Part shown: positions 53,168-62,389 of the stretch, one piece after another
How positions within the stretch are numbered: position 1 is the first letter of the stretch
Layout of the letters: each line of letters starts with the position of its first letter
Assembly (NCBI GenBank): GCA_019359355.1
Contig: JAHHHM010000011.1
Span: forward strand, 124,001 to 188,000
Direction: 5' to 3'
From: Microcoleus vaginatus WJT46-NPBG5
Lineage (GTDB): Bacteria; Cyanobacteriota; Cyanobacteriia; Cyanobacteriales; Oscillatoriaceae
Length of the DNA stretch: 64,000 nt
Notes under the pieces: model-generated
Seen by the model: only the letters and a program-made list of their open reading frames with translations
Databases searched by the model: none
What the model was told of the DNA's origin: nothing
Made by a program: the position numbers and the translations under genes

Positions 53168-55816
53168 TTACTGATTCATATACTGTTCGATCAGGTAGAG
53201 AATCTTTTTCTCTTTAAAACCTTTGGCTAATTGACGCAAATTTGACGCAAATGGCACCCAATCCTCATTCATTTCCTCTAACTGGGTGGCTCGCTCCATA
53301 ATGCCTCTCAGATCGCCCATCATTGCCAGATCGAACAGGACAGCCAATTCTTCGGCTGAGGGAGCAATGAGAGGTTCCGCCGGCGCGATTGTCGGCGAAT
53401 GGGATTTCACCTCAGATGCAGCACTTCTTTCTTCATAAACCCATTCTAGTGCTAAGTGAAACCGTAATTTTTCTAAAAGCTCCTGAATAAGGATGGGCTT
53501 AGGCAGAAAATCACTGCAGCCGGACTCTAAACTTTTTTGCCGGTTGAAATCAAAAACACTGGCAGATATCGCAATGATGATCGTGCCGGCGAGGTCTGTT
53601 AAATTTCGTAACCGACGAGTCGCTTCTAAACCGCTCATCACCGGCATCATCAAATCCATTAAAATGAGATCCGGCTTAACTTCAAGCGCTTTATTTAAAC
53701 ATTCTTGACCATCGCTAGCTTCCAATATTTCAAATCCCAAATGCGAAAGCATATTCACCATAAGCGCTCGAATTTCTTCATGATCATCTGCCACCAAAAT
53801 TTTTCGCTTAGCGCCTTTATAAGCAATAATTTTTCCTTCATCTCCTTGGGTGAAATATACCCAGTCCGAAACTTCTGGCAAGTTTAAATCAAAGTAAAAT
53901 ACGCTGCCTTTATCTAAAATACTGTTCACTTTAAGCTCGCCGCCCATCATTTGGACTAATTGATAGGTAATTGTCAGCCCCAAGCCCGTTCCTTCTATTT
54001 GACGATGAGAATGTCCGACTTGATGAAATGGCAAAAATATCTCTTCTAATTGTTCGGGTGTCATCCCCATGCCGGTGTCTTTTACCAGAAACCGAATTTT
54101 ATCTTCCTGATAGCTGACTTGAAATGCAACTTCGCCGGCTTCAGTAAACTTTATGGCATTATCGAGTAAGTTAATTAATATTTGCCGCAACCGTTTTTCA
54201 TCTCCCTGGACGCCGGCCGGCAGCGATTCGTGTTGCTCGTATCTCAAGGAAATTCCTTTTTGTTCAGCACGAACCCGAACAATTTCTACAATTCCTTCTA
54301 AAAATTCTAGAAAATGAAAATTACTGGGATGAAGTTCCATTTTCTCAGCTTCAATTTTAGAGATATCTAAGATATCGTTAATCAGAGTTAATAAATGTTC
54401 ACCACACTGATGAATAATGCCTAACCCATGTTTTTGCTGCTCGTTTAATGTTTGATCTCGTTTGAGAATTTGGGCGTAACCCAAGATGCCATTAAGCGGG
54501 GTTCGCAGTTCATGACTCATGCTGGCAAGGAAGCGGCTTTTCGCCTGGTTGGCAGATTGAGCGGCTTCTTCGGCTTTTTGCCGTTCGCAAATCTGCCGCT
54601 GCAAAAGCGCATTTTTCTCCTGTAACTGTTGCGTTCTCTCTTCCACTTTTTCTTCTAACGTTCGGTTATAATCCTCTAATTTTTGGTGGGAGAGTTGCAA
54701 TTGCATTTGTGATTGCTGTAAGGCTTCCTCCGCCCGTTGACGCTCCATTTCTGCTGTCACTCTTGCAGCAAAAATACCCATAATTGCTTTAGCCCGTTCC
54801 TCTTGCACCAGGGGCTTATCATCAATAAAGCAAATATGACCAATTGACTTACCGGAGGTTGAATCTATAAGGGCAACTCCCAAGAAAGACTCCCCGCCTA
54901 AAGCAGCCAATGCTTCACCTTTAGGGAAGAATGATTGCACATTTTGCGAGTAACAACTAATTCCTTGTTGTTCCTGCAGAGTTTCTTTTCTAAAGATACT
55001 TTCGCAAGGAGTATTCTCTAAGTCATACTCAAAGTTTTCCCCTAGCTGATCAGTTGCCCAAAATGAAATGACTTTGGCTCTAACCGGCGTCTCCCCCTCC
55101 CAGGCTGATGCTTCTGCAACGATAACGTAGCGAACCCCAAGCGCTTGTGCGAGATACTGTGCAAATACCGGATAAAATTCTTTGCTCGTTACTGAGGCAG
55201 TTGCTGCGATCAGAGATTGAAGCGATTCTTCCGCCTGCTTGCGCTCAATAATTTGGCTACTCAAATAAGTGATTGTATTGGTTAATTGAGCTGTCTGCTC
55301 GTTATCCCCACTAGCTGGCTCTGCACTGATCTCTGCCAGCGCTGTCTCTAGGTGTTTTGTCGCTAAAATTTTGTGAGAAGAGTCAACAATCTTAACAACT
55401 TTTCCTTCATCATTAAAAATAGGAACTTTAATCGTATTAAACAAATGGACTTGCCCATCGGAACGGGTGATAGCGTCTTCCGGGATGTGAATTATTTGGC
55501 CGGTTTCCAGTATATAAGTGTCATCCACAATCGACTCTGGGATAAAGTCACTATTATTGAGGAGATCGGCTGCTAAATCCGCACTGCGAAGTTGTTCCGA
55601 TGTCAATCCATAAAAATCGCCAAATGCTTTGTTGGCATAGATCAGGCGAGATTCCGCGTCTTTGCACGTTACCAAATTAGGCAAAGCGTCCAGAATTTGT
55701 TCGTATGTTTCCACACGTTGATGCAGCGCCTTTTCCACCTGCCGGCGCTCAAGTAATGTCTGCTCTAACTCGGCTATCCGCTGATGCAATTTTAATAATT
55801 CGTCATTGTTTGTCAT
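53168..55816 (-). CDS. hybrid histidine kinase (PAS-GAF-HisKA-HATPase-REC)
   Basis: 882 residues, cytoplasmic. N-terminal coiled coil, PAS at about 40-150 (LPNLVTCKDAESRLIYANKAFGDFYG), GAF at about 200-360 (FAQYLAQALGVRYVIVAEAS, ISCYSQNVQSFFP, FLGVALIDSTSGKSIGHICFID), coiled coil, HisKA with LASMSHELRTPLNGILGYAQIL, ATPase with INLLDNAIKFTEAG and GTGLGLTITYQL, and a receiver at about 670-790 with Asp in LILMDLMMPVMSG. The last 80 residues (SAEELAVLFDLAMMGDLRGIMERA onward) form a helical tail found in related cyanobacterial kinases. The adjacent pseudogene is a relic of a paralogue with the same receiver and tail. Confidence 0.93.
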   Translation of the reverse strand: MTNNDELLKLHQRIAELEQTLLERRQVEKALHQRVETYEQILDALPNLVTCKDAESRLIYANKAFGDFYGLTSEQLRSADLAADLLNNSDFIPESIVDDTYILETGQIIHIPEDAITRSDGQVHLFNTIKVPIFNDEGKVVKIVDSSHKILATKHLETALAEISAEPASGDNEQTAQLTNTITYLSSQIIERKQAEESLQSLIAATASVTSKEFYPVFAQYLAQALGVRYVIVAEASAWEGETPVRAKVISFWATDQLGENFEYDLENTPCESIFRKETLQEQQGISCYSQNVQSFFPKGEALAALGGESFLGVALIDSTSGKSIGHICFIDDKPLVQEERAKAIMGIFAARVTAEMERQRAEEALQQSQMQLQLSHQKLEDYNRTLEEKVEERTQQLQEKNALLQRQICERQKAEEAAQSANQAKSRFLASMSHELRTPLNGILGYAQILKRDQTLNEQQKHGLGIIHQCGEHLLTLINDILDISKIEAEKMELHPSNFHFLEFLEGIVEIVRVRAEQKGISLRYEQHESLPAGVQGDEKRLRQILINLLDNAIKFTEAGEVAFQVSYQEDKIRFLVKDTGMGMTPEQLEEIFLPFHQVGHSHRQIEGTGLGLTITYQLVQMMGGELKVNSILDKGSVFYFDLNLPEVSDWVYFTQGDEGKIIAYKGAKRKILVADDHEEIRALMVNMLSHLGFEILEASDGQECLNKALEVKPDLILMDLMMPVMSGLEATRRLRNLTDLAGTIIIAISASVFDFNRQKSLESGCSDFLPKPILIQELLEKLRFHLALEWVYEERSAASEVKSHSPTIAPAEPLIAPSAEELAVLFDLAMMGDLRGIMERATQLEEMNEDWVPFASNLRQLAKGFKEKKILYLIEQYMNQ

Positions 55817-56786
55817 TTCAAGATTTTGTCAATTGATATTTGAATTCGCTGACTTTAAGGAATTATCACTATTTGTGTGCATCTTTATTTGAGAAAACTT
55901 GCGATATTTTTTTCTCTAAGTTGCGTTATATTCGGCTCGTCTCAGTTTTATCAGAGATGATTAGATAGATAGCCTGTGTCAACTCCTACCCAGTATGCCT
56001 TTGGATTCTTTCAGTTTTTGCTAAGCATCGTTTTTAAAGATTGAAATAAGCTTTTGAGCGTTTAAAAGCGGTTTCAATGGCGGATGAGAAGTTCGCTGAA
56101 CTTAGCCCCGGCTTGAAAAAAGTTGTGGGGAAGTAGGTTTTTCTTCGGAGGAAACCGTTTAAACTATCAACCTCTTTAATCAGAGCCGATGCATCTGTTC
56201 CCTATCCACTTTGCTAGTTTCTAGGAATATAGTAAGTGAACATGGCATTCTCAATAGAGAATGACATTTTATTTTAAACTAATTTAATTGTTTAATAAAG
56301 ATTAATATTGAAATCACTGTAATCTTTTAGAAAAATTAAAATATCTTAGTATTTGTAAATAAAGTAAGATTAGTCACCTAAATCGGTTTAGCGTCGGTTG
56401 CAAATTTTAGCCGGCAGTAAACCGAACAAACACTGCTATAAAAATTACCTTTACATCCTTTTCCCGTGTAAATACGAGTACAGTGGTGCGAAAATTAGAG
56501 TATTTATATCTAGCGGGTTAATCAAAGTTTTGACAATCGCAGGAACTTTTATTCCTCTAGATAGTGAAGCTGATGCCATAAGAACATTTTTAGTTACCTA
56601 AGCATATTTTCAAGATTAAAAAATCACCCGATTGGATGATAAATATGGGTGAAGTCATTTCCTAAACAAATTGCCTACTTTTAATGAAGAGGGTAGCAGC
56701 CGGCTCCAAGCGTTCAGGAATTTCAAAGTCAATTGCAGGGGGCGAGATGGCTGCACTTCTATCACTTACTTACATGAAAAACTAAG
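55817..56786. other. 970-base intergenic region
   Basis: A+T-rich. No ORF has convincing composition (a 67-codon frame at 56398-56601 is weak). At 56244-56271 a hairpin (CATTCTC/GAGAATG, loop AATA) is followed by TTTTATTTT, like an intrinsic terminator, with no gene before it on the same strand. A small RNA gene ending there is possible. The far end presumably holds the promoter of the SH3-type gene. Confidence 0.45.
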
Positions 56787-57608
56787 ATGAAACGCTACCA
56801 TATTTTGATCCTCGGACTGGTTGCGGCGGCAACGATGGCTGCAAGCACGATGGCAAGTGTTGCCTATCGTGCCACGACAGAACTGACGCCCAAGGCTCAA
56901 ACCCTGAAACCCATATCGAAAGTAGAAGAGCCAATTTCTGAACCATTAATAGAAGTTGTGCAGAATTCATCGCAGCGCAAGCCTCAAGCGAGTGAATTCT
57001 CCCAGTTCCGCCAGCGCCTGGTAGATGCCGTTCAGAGAGCAGATACAAAATTTGTTCAGGCAATTGTCATGCCCCAAACTCAATGGAGTTACGGTGGTAC
57101 GCTGAATCTGGATAGCTACAACATCAACAACAACCAGTCTAAATTCTGGAGTTACATGACCAAGGCGGTGAATCAGGGTTGTGGCATCGACTCCCAAGCG
57201 CAGGTTCCTGACAAAGAACCAGGATCGAGTGTTTGGGTGTGCCCAGATATCACGCCGATGAAGCAGTCGATCCAACCAGACCGGCCTAATTTCGGCCAAT
57301 TGGCGGTTATCGGGCAAAATGTTAACGTCCGAGCTGAGCCGGGAATGGGGGGCCGCATTATTGGTTCTGTGTCTAACGATTATGTGGCGTTTGACTCTCA
57401 GGGTTATAACAGTTTGCCGGCAGGTGTAGCGGAAAAAATGCAAGCCGATCCACTCGGCGGTTGGACGCCGGTGCGGCTGCGGAATGGTCAGCGTGGCTGG
57501 ATTTTGAACCAGTATGTCTATGATGAGGAAAATGATTACCGGGTGAGCTTTGTGCGTTCGCGCGGGCAGTGGCGGTTGCGTTACTTCCTACCCGGTAATG
57601 GTAATTAA
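56787..57608 (+). CDS. exported SH3-domain protein
   Basis: 273 residues. The signal peptide or anchor (ILILGLVAAATMAASTMASVAY) is followed by a cyanobacterial-specific region with WSYGGTLNLDSYNI and a Cys pair (GCGID and WVCPD). A bacterial SH3 domain at about 170-255 starts GQNVNVRAEPGMGGRIIGSVSNDYV and contains GWTPVRLRNGQRGWILNQYV. SH3b domains bind peptidoglycan or other ligands outside the cytoplasm. Function otherwise unknown. Convergent with the repeat protein, sharing a hairpin between them. Confidence 0.85.
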   Translation: MKRYHILILGLVAAATMAASTMASVAYRATTELTPKAQTLKPISKVEEPISEPLIEVVQNSSQRKPQASEFSQFRQRLVDAVQRADTKFVQAIVMPQTQWSYGGTLNLDSYNINNNQSKFWSYMTKAVNQGCGIDSQAQVPDKEPGSSVWVCPDITPMKQSIQPDRPNFGQLAVIGQNVNVRAEPGMGGRIIGSVSNDYVAFDSQGYNSLPAGVAEKMQADPLGGWTPVRLRNGQRGWILNQYVYDEENDYRVSFVRSRGQWRLRYFLPGNGN

Positions 57609-57632
57609 GGCAGTTCTAAATAACTAGCTTGA

Positions 57633-57658
57633 GAGGTGATCGCCGGTGTGATCACCTC
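57633..57658. terminator. possible bidirectional hairpin between convergent genes
   Basis: Perfect 9-bp arms GAGGTGATC (57633-57641) and GATCACCTC (57650-57658) with an 8-base loop, between stops at 57608 and 57666. The T tail is poor. Confidence 0.5.
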
Positions 57659-57665
57659 CAATGTT

Positions 57666-58607
57666 TTAGCGTAGTTGGTTAGCCGGCCCTGTGGGATTTG
57701 CGTTGGGATTTGCGTTAGCCGGCGCTGTAGGATTTGAGTTTGCCGGCGCTGTGGGATTTGCGTTAGCCGGTGCTGTAGGATTTGAATTGGCCGGCCCTGT
57801 TGGGTTCGCGTTGGGATTTGCGTTTGCCGGCGCTGTGGGATTTGAGTTAGCCGGCGCTGTGGGATTTGAGTTAGCTGGTGCTGTGGGATTTGCGTTTGCC
57901 GGCGCTGTGGGATTTGAGTTAGCCGGCCCTGTTGGGTTCGCGTTGGGATTTGCGTTTGCCGGCGCTGTGGGATTTGAGTTAGCCGGCCCTGTTGGGTTGG
58001 CGTTTGCCGGCGCTGTGGGATTTGAATTGGCTGGTGCTGTTGGGTTGGCGTTTGCTGGCGCTGTTGGGTTTGAGTTTGCCGGCGCTGCTGTGGGATTTGA
58101 GTTTGCCGGCGCTGCTGTTGGGTTGGCGTTTGCCGGCGCTGTGGGATTTGAGTTAGCGGGTGTTTGAGCGCGTTGCTGCTGGTAGAATTGGAGAACTTTT
58201 TGGGTGTAGGGGGAAATGGTGGCGCTGCTGTACTGGGTCGGGTCGCCGGTCATCCACCACGAGGCCGCGCGAAGCACTGCAGTTGACTCATTTTGGCCGC
58301 CGGCTTGGTACTCGTCTTTTAATACATCTCGCATCACACAGACCAAAATGCCGCGTGCTGTCACCGGACTCGTTTCAAACTGTGTCGGTGTGAGTTCCCT
58401 GCCGATGCAAAGTCTCGACCACCGGGGGATATTCTCTGGTTTGATTTGCCAGTCGCTGTAAAGTCCATCATTTGCGGTGCCGGTATCGGGCGCTGCCTGC
58501 CGCAAGGCTTCTACGAGTGCCCCAACTTGAGCATCTGAGACTTGGGCTTGTGCCGGCATTGCCCACAATCCCAAGCTTACAATCAGTCCGCCGAGCAGTA
58601 ATCGCAT
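57666..58607 (-). CDS. exported protein with Asn-Pro-Ala-Thr octapeptide repeats
   Basis: From the ATG at 58607, preceded by AGAGGAAA at about 6 bases, it has 313 residues; a start 14 codons earlier lacks such a site. Signal peptide MRLLLGGLIVSLGLWAMPAQAQ, then a folded part of about 120 residues with two cysteines (RLCIGRELTPTQFETSPVTARGILVCVMRDVL, ALRQAAPDTG, AASWWMTGDPTQY). The C-terminal half consists only of NPTAPANA / NPTAPANS / NPTGPANS / NPNA units. I do not know the family. The repeat part would be extended and flexible, possibly a wall- or matrix-spanning tail. Confidence 0.82.
   Translation of the reverse strand: MRLLLGGLIVSLGLWAMPAQAQVSDAQVGALVEALRQAAPDTGTANDGLYSDWQIKPENIPRWSRLCIGRELTPTQFETSPVTARGILVCVMRDVLKDEYQAGGQNESTAVLRAASWWMTGDPTQYSSATISPYTQKVLQFYQQQRAQTPANSNPTAPANANPTAAPANSNPTAAPANSNPTAPANANPTAPANSNPTAPANANPTGPANSNPTAPANANPNANPTGPANSNPTAPANANPTAPANSNPTAPANSNPTAPANANPNANPTGPANSNPTAPANANPTAPANSNPTAPANANPNANPTGPANQLR
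57680..58160. repeat. 24-bp minisatellite with GCCGGC in most units
   Basis: About 20 tandem units of the type GCCGGCGCTGTGGGATTTG plus AGTTA or CGTTT, coding the octapeptide repeats on the minus strand. Because no unit has a stop in any frame, a long rightward ORF runs through it and should be ignored. Confidence 0.9.
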
Positions 58608-58800
58608 GGTGTTTCCTCTGACTCGCTCTGAACGTATTTTTTTAAGCATCTCTACCTAATAAGCTACAGAGTCGGGTTGTTGGATCTCCCTGAAGGCAGA
58701 TTTGTTAAGTTTTATTTCAGAAGGGCGAATCAATTCAACACTGATAATTTCCCATGAATGTGCCGGCAAACACATTGGGTAATAATCCGAGGCAATGATT

Positions 58801-59766
58801 TTACAGCGAGTTTTTGGTTGCCGCCAATTCTAGAGCTTGCCGGCGCGGCACCTCATAGGTGAAGAAATCAGAAGCCATTGCCGTATTCGGAAAAATAGCG
58901 CGGGCTTCTTGCAGCAAATCATCCAGCACAATATTATTGCCTGGGGCGTAACGAGGGCTGAAATGAGTCATGAGCAGTTGCTTAGCCTGCGCCCCCAAAG
59001 CTACTTGCGCTGCCATTGTGGAAGTTGAGTGCAAGCGATCAATCGCCATCTGAGCATCTTGATGGGAAAAGGTGGCTTCGTGAATTAAAACGTCTGCATC
59101 GCGTGCCAGTTCGACGGCACCCTCACAATAAACCGTGTCAGTACAGTAGGCAATTTTGCGACCCACTTGTTCCGGCCCACAAAGTTCAGCGCCATTAATT
59201 TTTCGACCATCCGGCAGCGTCACAGTTTCGCCCCGTTTCAGTTGGCCGTAGATAGGCCCAGAGGGAATACCCAGCGCCTTGGCTTGTTCGACATTAAAAT
59301 GTCCGGGCCGGTCTTTTTCTGTCACCCGGTAGCCATAGGCAGTGACGCGGTGTTCCAAGCGCCCGCAGCTCACCGTGTACTCTTCATCTTCATAGAGTAA
59401 TCCCGGCTGAGACTTGTGGACTTTAATCGGGTAAGAAAAATGAGTGTGAGAATAACGCTGGCAAGCTCTGAGATAATCTTCTAAGCCGGTTGGCCCATAA
59501 ATATCAATTCGGTTAGGATTGCCGGCAAGTCCGACACTAGCCAGCAGCCCCATCAAACCGAAGATGTGGTCACCGTGCATATGGGTGATAAAAATGCGGG
59601 TTAGTTGGCTGATTTTGATATCACTGCGAAGAATTTGGTGCTGGGTGCCTTCCCCGCAGTCAAACAGCCAAACTTCAGCCCGTTGGGGCAAACGCAAGGC
59701 GACGCTCGAAACGTTGCGAGAGCGTGTTGGGACACCGGAACTCGTTCCTAAAAATGTTATTTGCAC
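58801..59766 (-). CDS. rnz: ribonuclease Z
   Basis: Metallo-beta-lactamase-fold endonuclease that matures tRNA 3' ends, needed where CCA is not encoded (the tRNA at 61968 lacks it). The GTG at 59766 gives 321 residues starting with the family start QITFLGTSSGVPTRSRNVSSVAL; a TTG four codons upstream is also possible. Zinc motif FITHMHGDHIFGL is at about residue 58, with DCGEGTQHQ before it, then IAYCTDTVYCEGAVELA, DVLIHEATF and LLMTHFSPRY. Full length for the family. Confidence 0.95.
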   Translation of the reverse strand: MQITFLGTSSGVPTRSRNVSSVALRLPQRAEVWLFDCGEGTQHQILRSDIKISQLTRIFITHMHGDHIFGLMGLLASVGLAGNPNRIDIYGPTGLEDYLRACQRYSHTHFSYPIKVHKSQPGLLYEDEEYTVSCGRLEHRVTAYGYRVTEKDRPGHFNVEQAKALGIPSGPIYGQLKRGETVTLPDGRKINGAELCGPEQVGRKIAYCTDTVYCEGAVELARDADVLIHEATFSHQDAQMAIDRLHSTSTMAAQVALGAQAKQLLMTHFSPRYAPGNNIVLDDLLQEARAIFPNTAMASDFFTYEVPRRQALELAATKNSL

Positions 59767-60099
59767 TGACTCAGCCAACCCAGTTTAAGTTGAGCATTCT
59801 TTGAGGTTATGGGTAAACCCTAAGTTGCTTATGTGTGGAGTTGATGACCAAAAATTTGGTACATCTATTTACCTAACAAATTTTAACACTGCTGCCAAGA
59901 GAGTCAGAACTCAAGGATTGTCAGTTAAGTAAGCCAATTCGATTTCCCACCCCATCGAGAGGAACCACCGGCAGGCAGTTGCCCTTAATAACCGCATAAA
60001 TTGTTGCCAGTGCATCAACTGTGTGGTTGATAATGAGAAACTAGCCAAATATTAGGGGAACCTTTCGACTCTATATCTACCCCCCCTGGACTTGAATTC
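59767..60099. other. divergent intergenic region rnz/pyk
   Basis: Holds promoters for both genes; no ORF and no structure seen that I can support. Confidence 0.5.
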
Positions 60100-61905
60100 A
60101 TGCAATTGCGAAACTCCCTGCGTCGGACTAAAATTGTCGCCACCATTGGCCCTGCCACGAGTAGCCCAGAGGTGCTGCGGGCGTTAATAGAAGCCGGTGC
60201 TACAACCCTAAGACTTAATTTTTCCCACGGTAGTCACGACGATCATCAGCGCAGTATTCGCTTAATCCGGCAGCTGTCGTTTGAACTCAACCAGCCGGTG
60301 GGCATTTTGCAAGACTTGCAAGGCCCGAAAATTCGTTTGGGGCGCTTTGAAACCGGCCCGATCGTGCTGGAAAAAGGCGATCCCTTCATTTTGACCAGTC
60401 GCCAAGTCCCTGGCACTCAGCAGATTTCTTCGGTGACTTATGAGCCACTGGCTGATGAAGTGCCGACTGGCGCGGTGATTATGCTGGATGATGGCAGAGT
60501 CGAAATGCGGGTGGAAAAAGTTGACCGCGCTGCCCGTGAACTGCACTGTCGCGTGGTGGTTGGTGGCCCGCTTTCTAATAACAAGGGTGTTAATTTTCCG
60601 GGCGTTTACTTATCGATTAAGGCGTTAACGGATAAAGACCGGCAGGATTTGCTGTTCGGTTTGGATCAAGGTGTGGACTGGGTGGCACTGAGTTTTGTGC
60701 GGAACCCGGAAGACGTGCTGGAAATCAAAGAAATTATTTCTAATGCCGGCAAGCAGGTGCCGGTGATTGTCAAGATTGAAAAGCACGAAGCCATCGAACA
60801 GATGGAAGCGATTTTGTCCCTGAGTAATGGCGTCATGGTTGCCAGAGGTGACTTGGGGGTGGAACTGCCGGCAGAGGATGTGCCAATTCTACAGAAGCGG
60901 TTGATCGCCACCTCTAACCGCTTGGGCATTCCGGTGATTACGGCTACCCAGATGTTAGATAGCATGGTTAACAGCCCCCGACCGACGCGGGCTGAGATTT
61001 CCGACGTGGCGAATGCGATTCTCGATGGCACCGATGCCGTGATGCTCTCCAATGAAACAGCGGTGGGCAAATATCCAATTGCCGCTGTGGAGACGATGGC
61101 CCGAATTGCGATGCGGATTGAGCGGGAGCAAATCAAATCCAATATGGGCAAGATAGAAGCGACCGGCCGGTCGATTCCCAATGCCATCAGTCAGGCAGTG
61201 GGCCAAATTGCTGAGCAATTGACGGCCTCGGCAATTATGACCCTCACGAAAACCGGATCAACCGCCCGTAATGTCTCCAAGTTCCGACCCACAACGCCGA
61301 TTTTAGCGGTGACGCCTCATGTGGATGTGGCGCGGCAGTTGCAGCTGGTGTGGGGTGTGAAGCCGTTGTTGGTTCTCGATTTGCCGTCAACGGCTCAGAC
61401 GTTCCAAGCGGCGCTGAATGTGGCTCAGGAGAAGCTATTGCTCGCGGATGGGGACTTGGTGGTGATGACCGCCGGCACGCTGCAGGGGGTTTCTGGCTCA
61501 ACGGATTTGGTTAAAGTTGAGGTGGTGACTGCTGTGTTAGGACGGGGCACCGGCATCGGGCATGGCGCTGTCAGCGGTCGGGCGCGGGTGGCTCACAGTT
61601 CTGGAGAAATTGGCACGTTTAACCAGGGGGAAATTTTGGTTGTCCCCCGCACCAGTGCTGATTTTGTGGAGGCGATGCGTAAGGCGGCAGCGGTGATTAC
61701 TGAGGATGAGAGCATGACTTCTCACGCGGCGGTCATTGGTTTGCGGCTGGGCTTGCCGGTGATTGTGGGCGTCAAGAATGCCACACGGGTGATTCGGGAT
61801 GGGGCAATTCTGACGCTGGATATGCAGCGGGGCTTGGTCTATTCCGGGGCAATCGGCTCAGGCGCAATGGGAGCCGGCCAAACAGAGGCAGCTCTGACGA
61901 CTTAA
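60100..61905 (+). CDS. pyk: pyruvate kinase with C-terminal PEP-utiliser domain
   Basis: Converts PEP and ADP to pyruvate and ATP, the last glycolytic step. 601 residues: the normal catalytic region (TKIVATIGPATSSPEVLRALIEAGATTLRLNFSHG at the start, PVIVKIEKHEAIEQMEAIL with the catalytic Lys, VMVARGDLGVELP, and PVITATQMLDSM) spans about 1-475. About 115 extra residues form a PEP-utilising mobile-domain-like extension with VITEDESMTSHAAVIGLRLGLPVIVG near the end. This longer form is usual in Bacillus and in some cyanobacterial enzymes. A hairpin at 61918-61942 follows, and then a tRNA gene. Confidence 0.95.
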   Translation: MQLRNSLRRTKIVATIGPATSSPEVLRALIEAGATTLRLNFSHGSHDDHQRSIRLIRQLSFELNQPVGILQDLQGPKIRLGRFETGPIVLEKGDPFILTSRQVPGTQQISSVTYEPLADEVPTGAVIMLDDGRVEMRVEKVDRAARELHCRVVVGGPLSNNKGVNFPGVYLSIKALTDKDRQDLLFGLDQGVDWVALSFVRNPEDVLEIKEIISNAGKQVPVIVKIEKHEAIEQMEAILSLSNGVMVARGDLGVELPAEDVPILQKRLIATSNRLGIPVITATQMLDSMVNSPRPTRAEISDVANAILDGTDAVMLSNETAVGKYPIAAVETMARIAMRIEREQIKSNMGKIEATGRSIPNAISQAVGQIAEQLTASAIMTLTKTGSTARNVSKFRPTTPILAVTPHVDVARQLQLVWGVKPLLVLDLPSTAQTFQAALNVAQEKLLLADGDLVVMTAGTLQGVSGSTDLVKVEVVTAVLGRGTGIGHGAVSGRARVAHSSGEIGTFNQGEILVVPRTSADFVEAMRKAAAVITEDESMTSHAAVIGLRLGLPVIVGVKNATRVIRDGAILTLDMQRGLVYSGAIGSGAMGAGQTEAALTT

Positions 61906-61917
61906 ATTTGTTGGCTG

Positions 61918-61942
61918 ATTGCTGGATACAAATTCCAGCAAT
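61918..61942. other. inverted repeat between pyk and tRNA-Thr
   Basis: Arms ATTGCTGG (61918-61925) and CCAGCAAT (61935-61942) with a 9-base loop. No T tract follows, so it is at best a weak pyk terminator; it also sits where the tRNA -35 region would be. Confidence 0.45.
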
Positions 61943-61947
61943 CATGC

Positions 61948-61953
61948 TATAAT
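61948..61953 (+). promoter_or_regulatory. -10 box of tRNA-Thr
   Basis: A consensus TATAAT 14 bases before the mature 5' end. No good -35 is visible at normal spacing. Confidence 0.55.
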
Positions 61954-61967
61954 AAAACATTGTGCGT

Positions 61968-62039
61968 GCCGGTGTAGCTCAGGGGTAGAGCATTCGATTC
62001 GTAATCGAACGGTCGCCGGTTCAAATCCGGCCATCGGCT
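61968..62039 (+). tRNA. tRNA-Thr (anticodon CGU)
   Basis: Cloverleaf readable by eye: acceptor GCCGGTG pairs with CATCGGC (one G-T), D arm GCTC..GAGC, anticodon stem TTCGA/TCGAA with loop TTCGTAA and anticodon CGT at 62000-62002, T arm GCCGG-TTCAAAT-CCGGC. The discriminator is T. CCA is not encoded. No intron. Confidence 0.95.
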
Positions 62040-62051
62040 TTAAATTTTGGA

Positions 62052-62090
62052 TAGCGAGAAAGGGCGCTGGGTGTGATGCCGGTGTCAAAA
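62052..62090. repeat. repeat TAGCGAGAAAGGGCG...GATGCCGG, copy 1
   Basis: TAGCGAGAAAGGGCG followed by a variable part and TGATGCCGGTGTCAAAA. A second copy is at 62823-62861, so the two flank the 80-aa/HNH gene pair in direct orientation. Confidence 0.6.
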
Positions 62091-62146
62091 GCTAAGAAGG
62101 GGAATGGATCTATCCTTCTGATGGTAGCTGTGTAACAGGGGTAAAA

Positions 62147-62389
62147 ATGGTTACAACTCTCAACAAGCCTTCGTCACTGATTCACGAAATTCAGCTTGAA
62201 AAAGTTGGCGACTGGAATCTATTCAAGTTCAGTGAGTCTCTTCAACTTCGGATGGAGAATCTTCTGGAAAAGAAGAAGGCTGATCAGCTAACTCCCGATG
62301 AAATCACTGAATTAGATGTAATTGGAGAATTAGATCGCATTTTTACTCATATTAACGCGATGCTAGCGGCTCAAAATGCCAATCAGTAA
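62147..62389 (+). CDS. small hypothetical protein upstream of HNH nuclease
   Basis: 80 residues, hydrophilic and helical: LIHEIQLEKVGDWNLFKFSESLQLRMENLLEKKKADQLTPDEITELDVIGELDRIFTHINAML. I do not know a function. The reading frame overlaps the HNH gene by 14 bases, indicating translational coupling. Such small acidic helical proteins ahead of HNH nucleases are common in cyanobacteria; an antitoxin-like or cofactor role is inference. Confidence 0.75.
   Translation: MVTTLNKPSSLIHEIQLEKVGDWNLFKFSESLQLRMENLLEKKKADQLTPDEITELDVIGELDRIFTHINAMLAAQNANQ

Noticed and set aside
57691-58167. Rightward 158-codon frame (GFALAGAVGFE repeats)
   Set aside because: Antisense product of the 24-bp minisatellite; the minus-strand frame has a signal peptide, a ribosome site and a folded domain.
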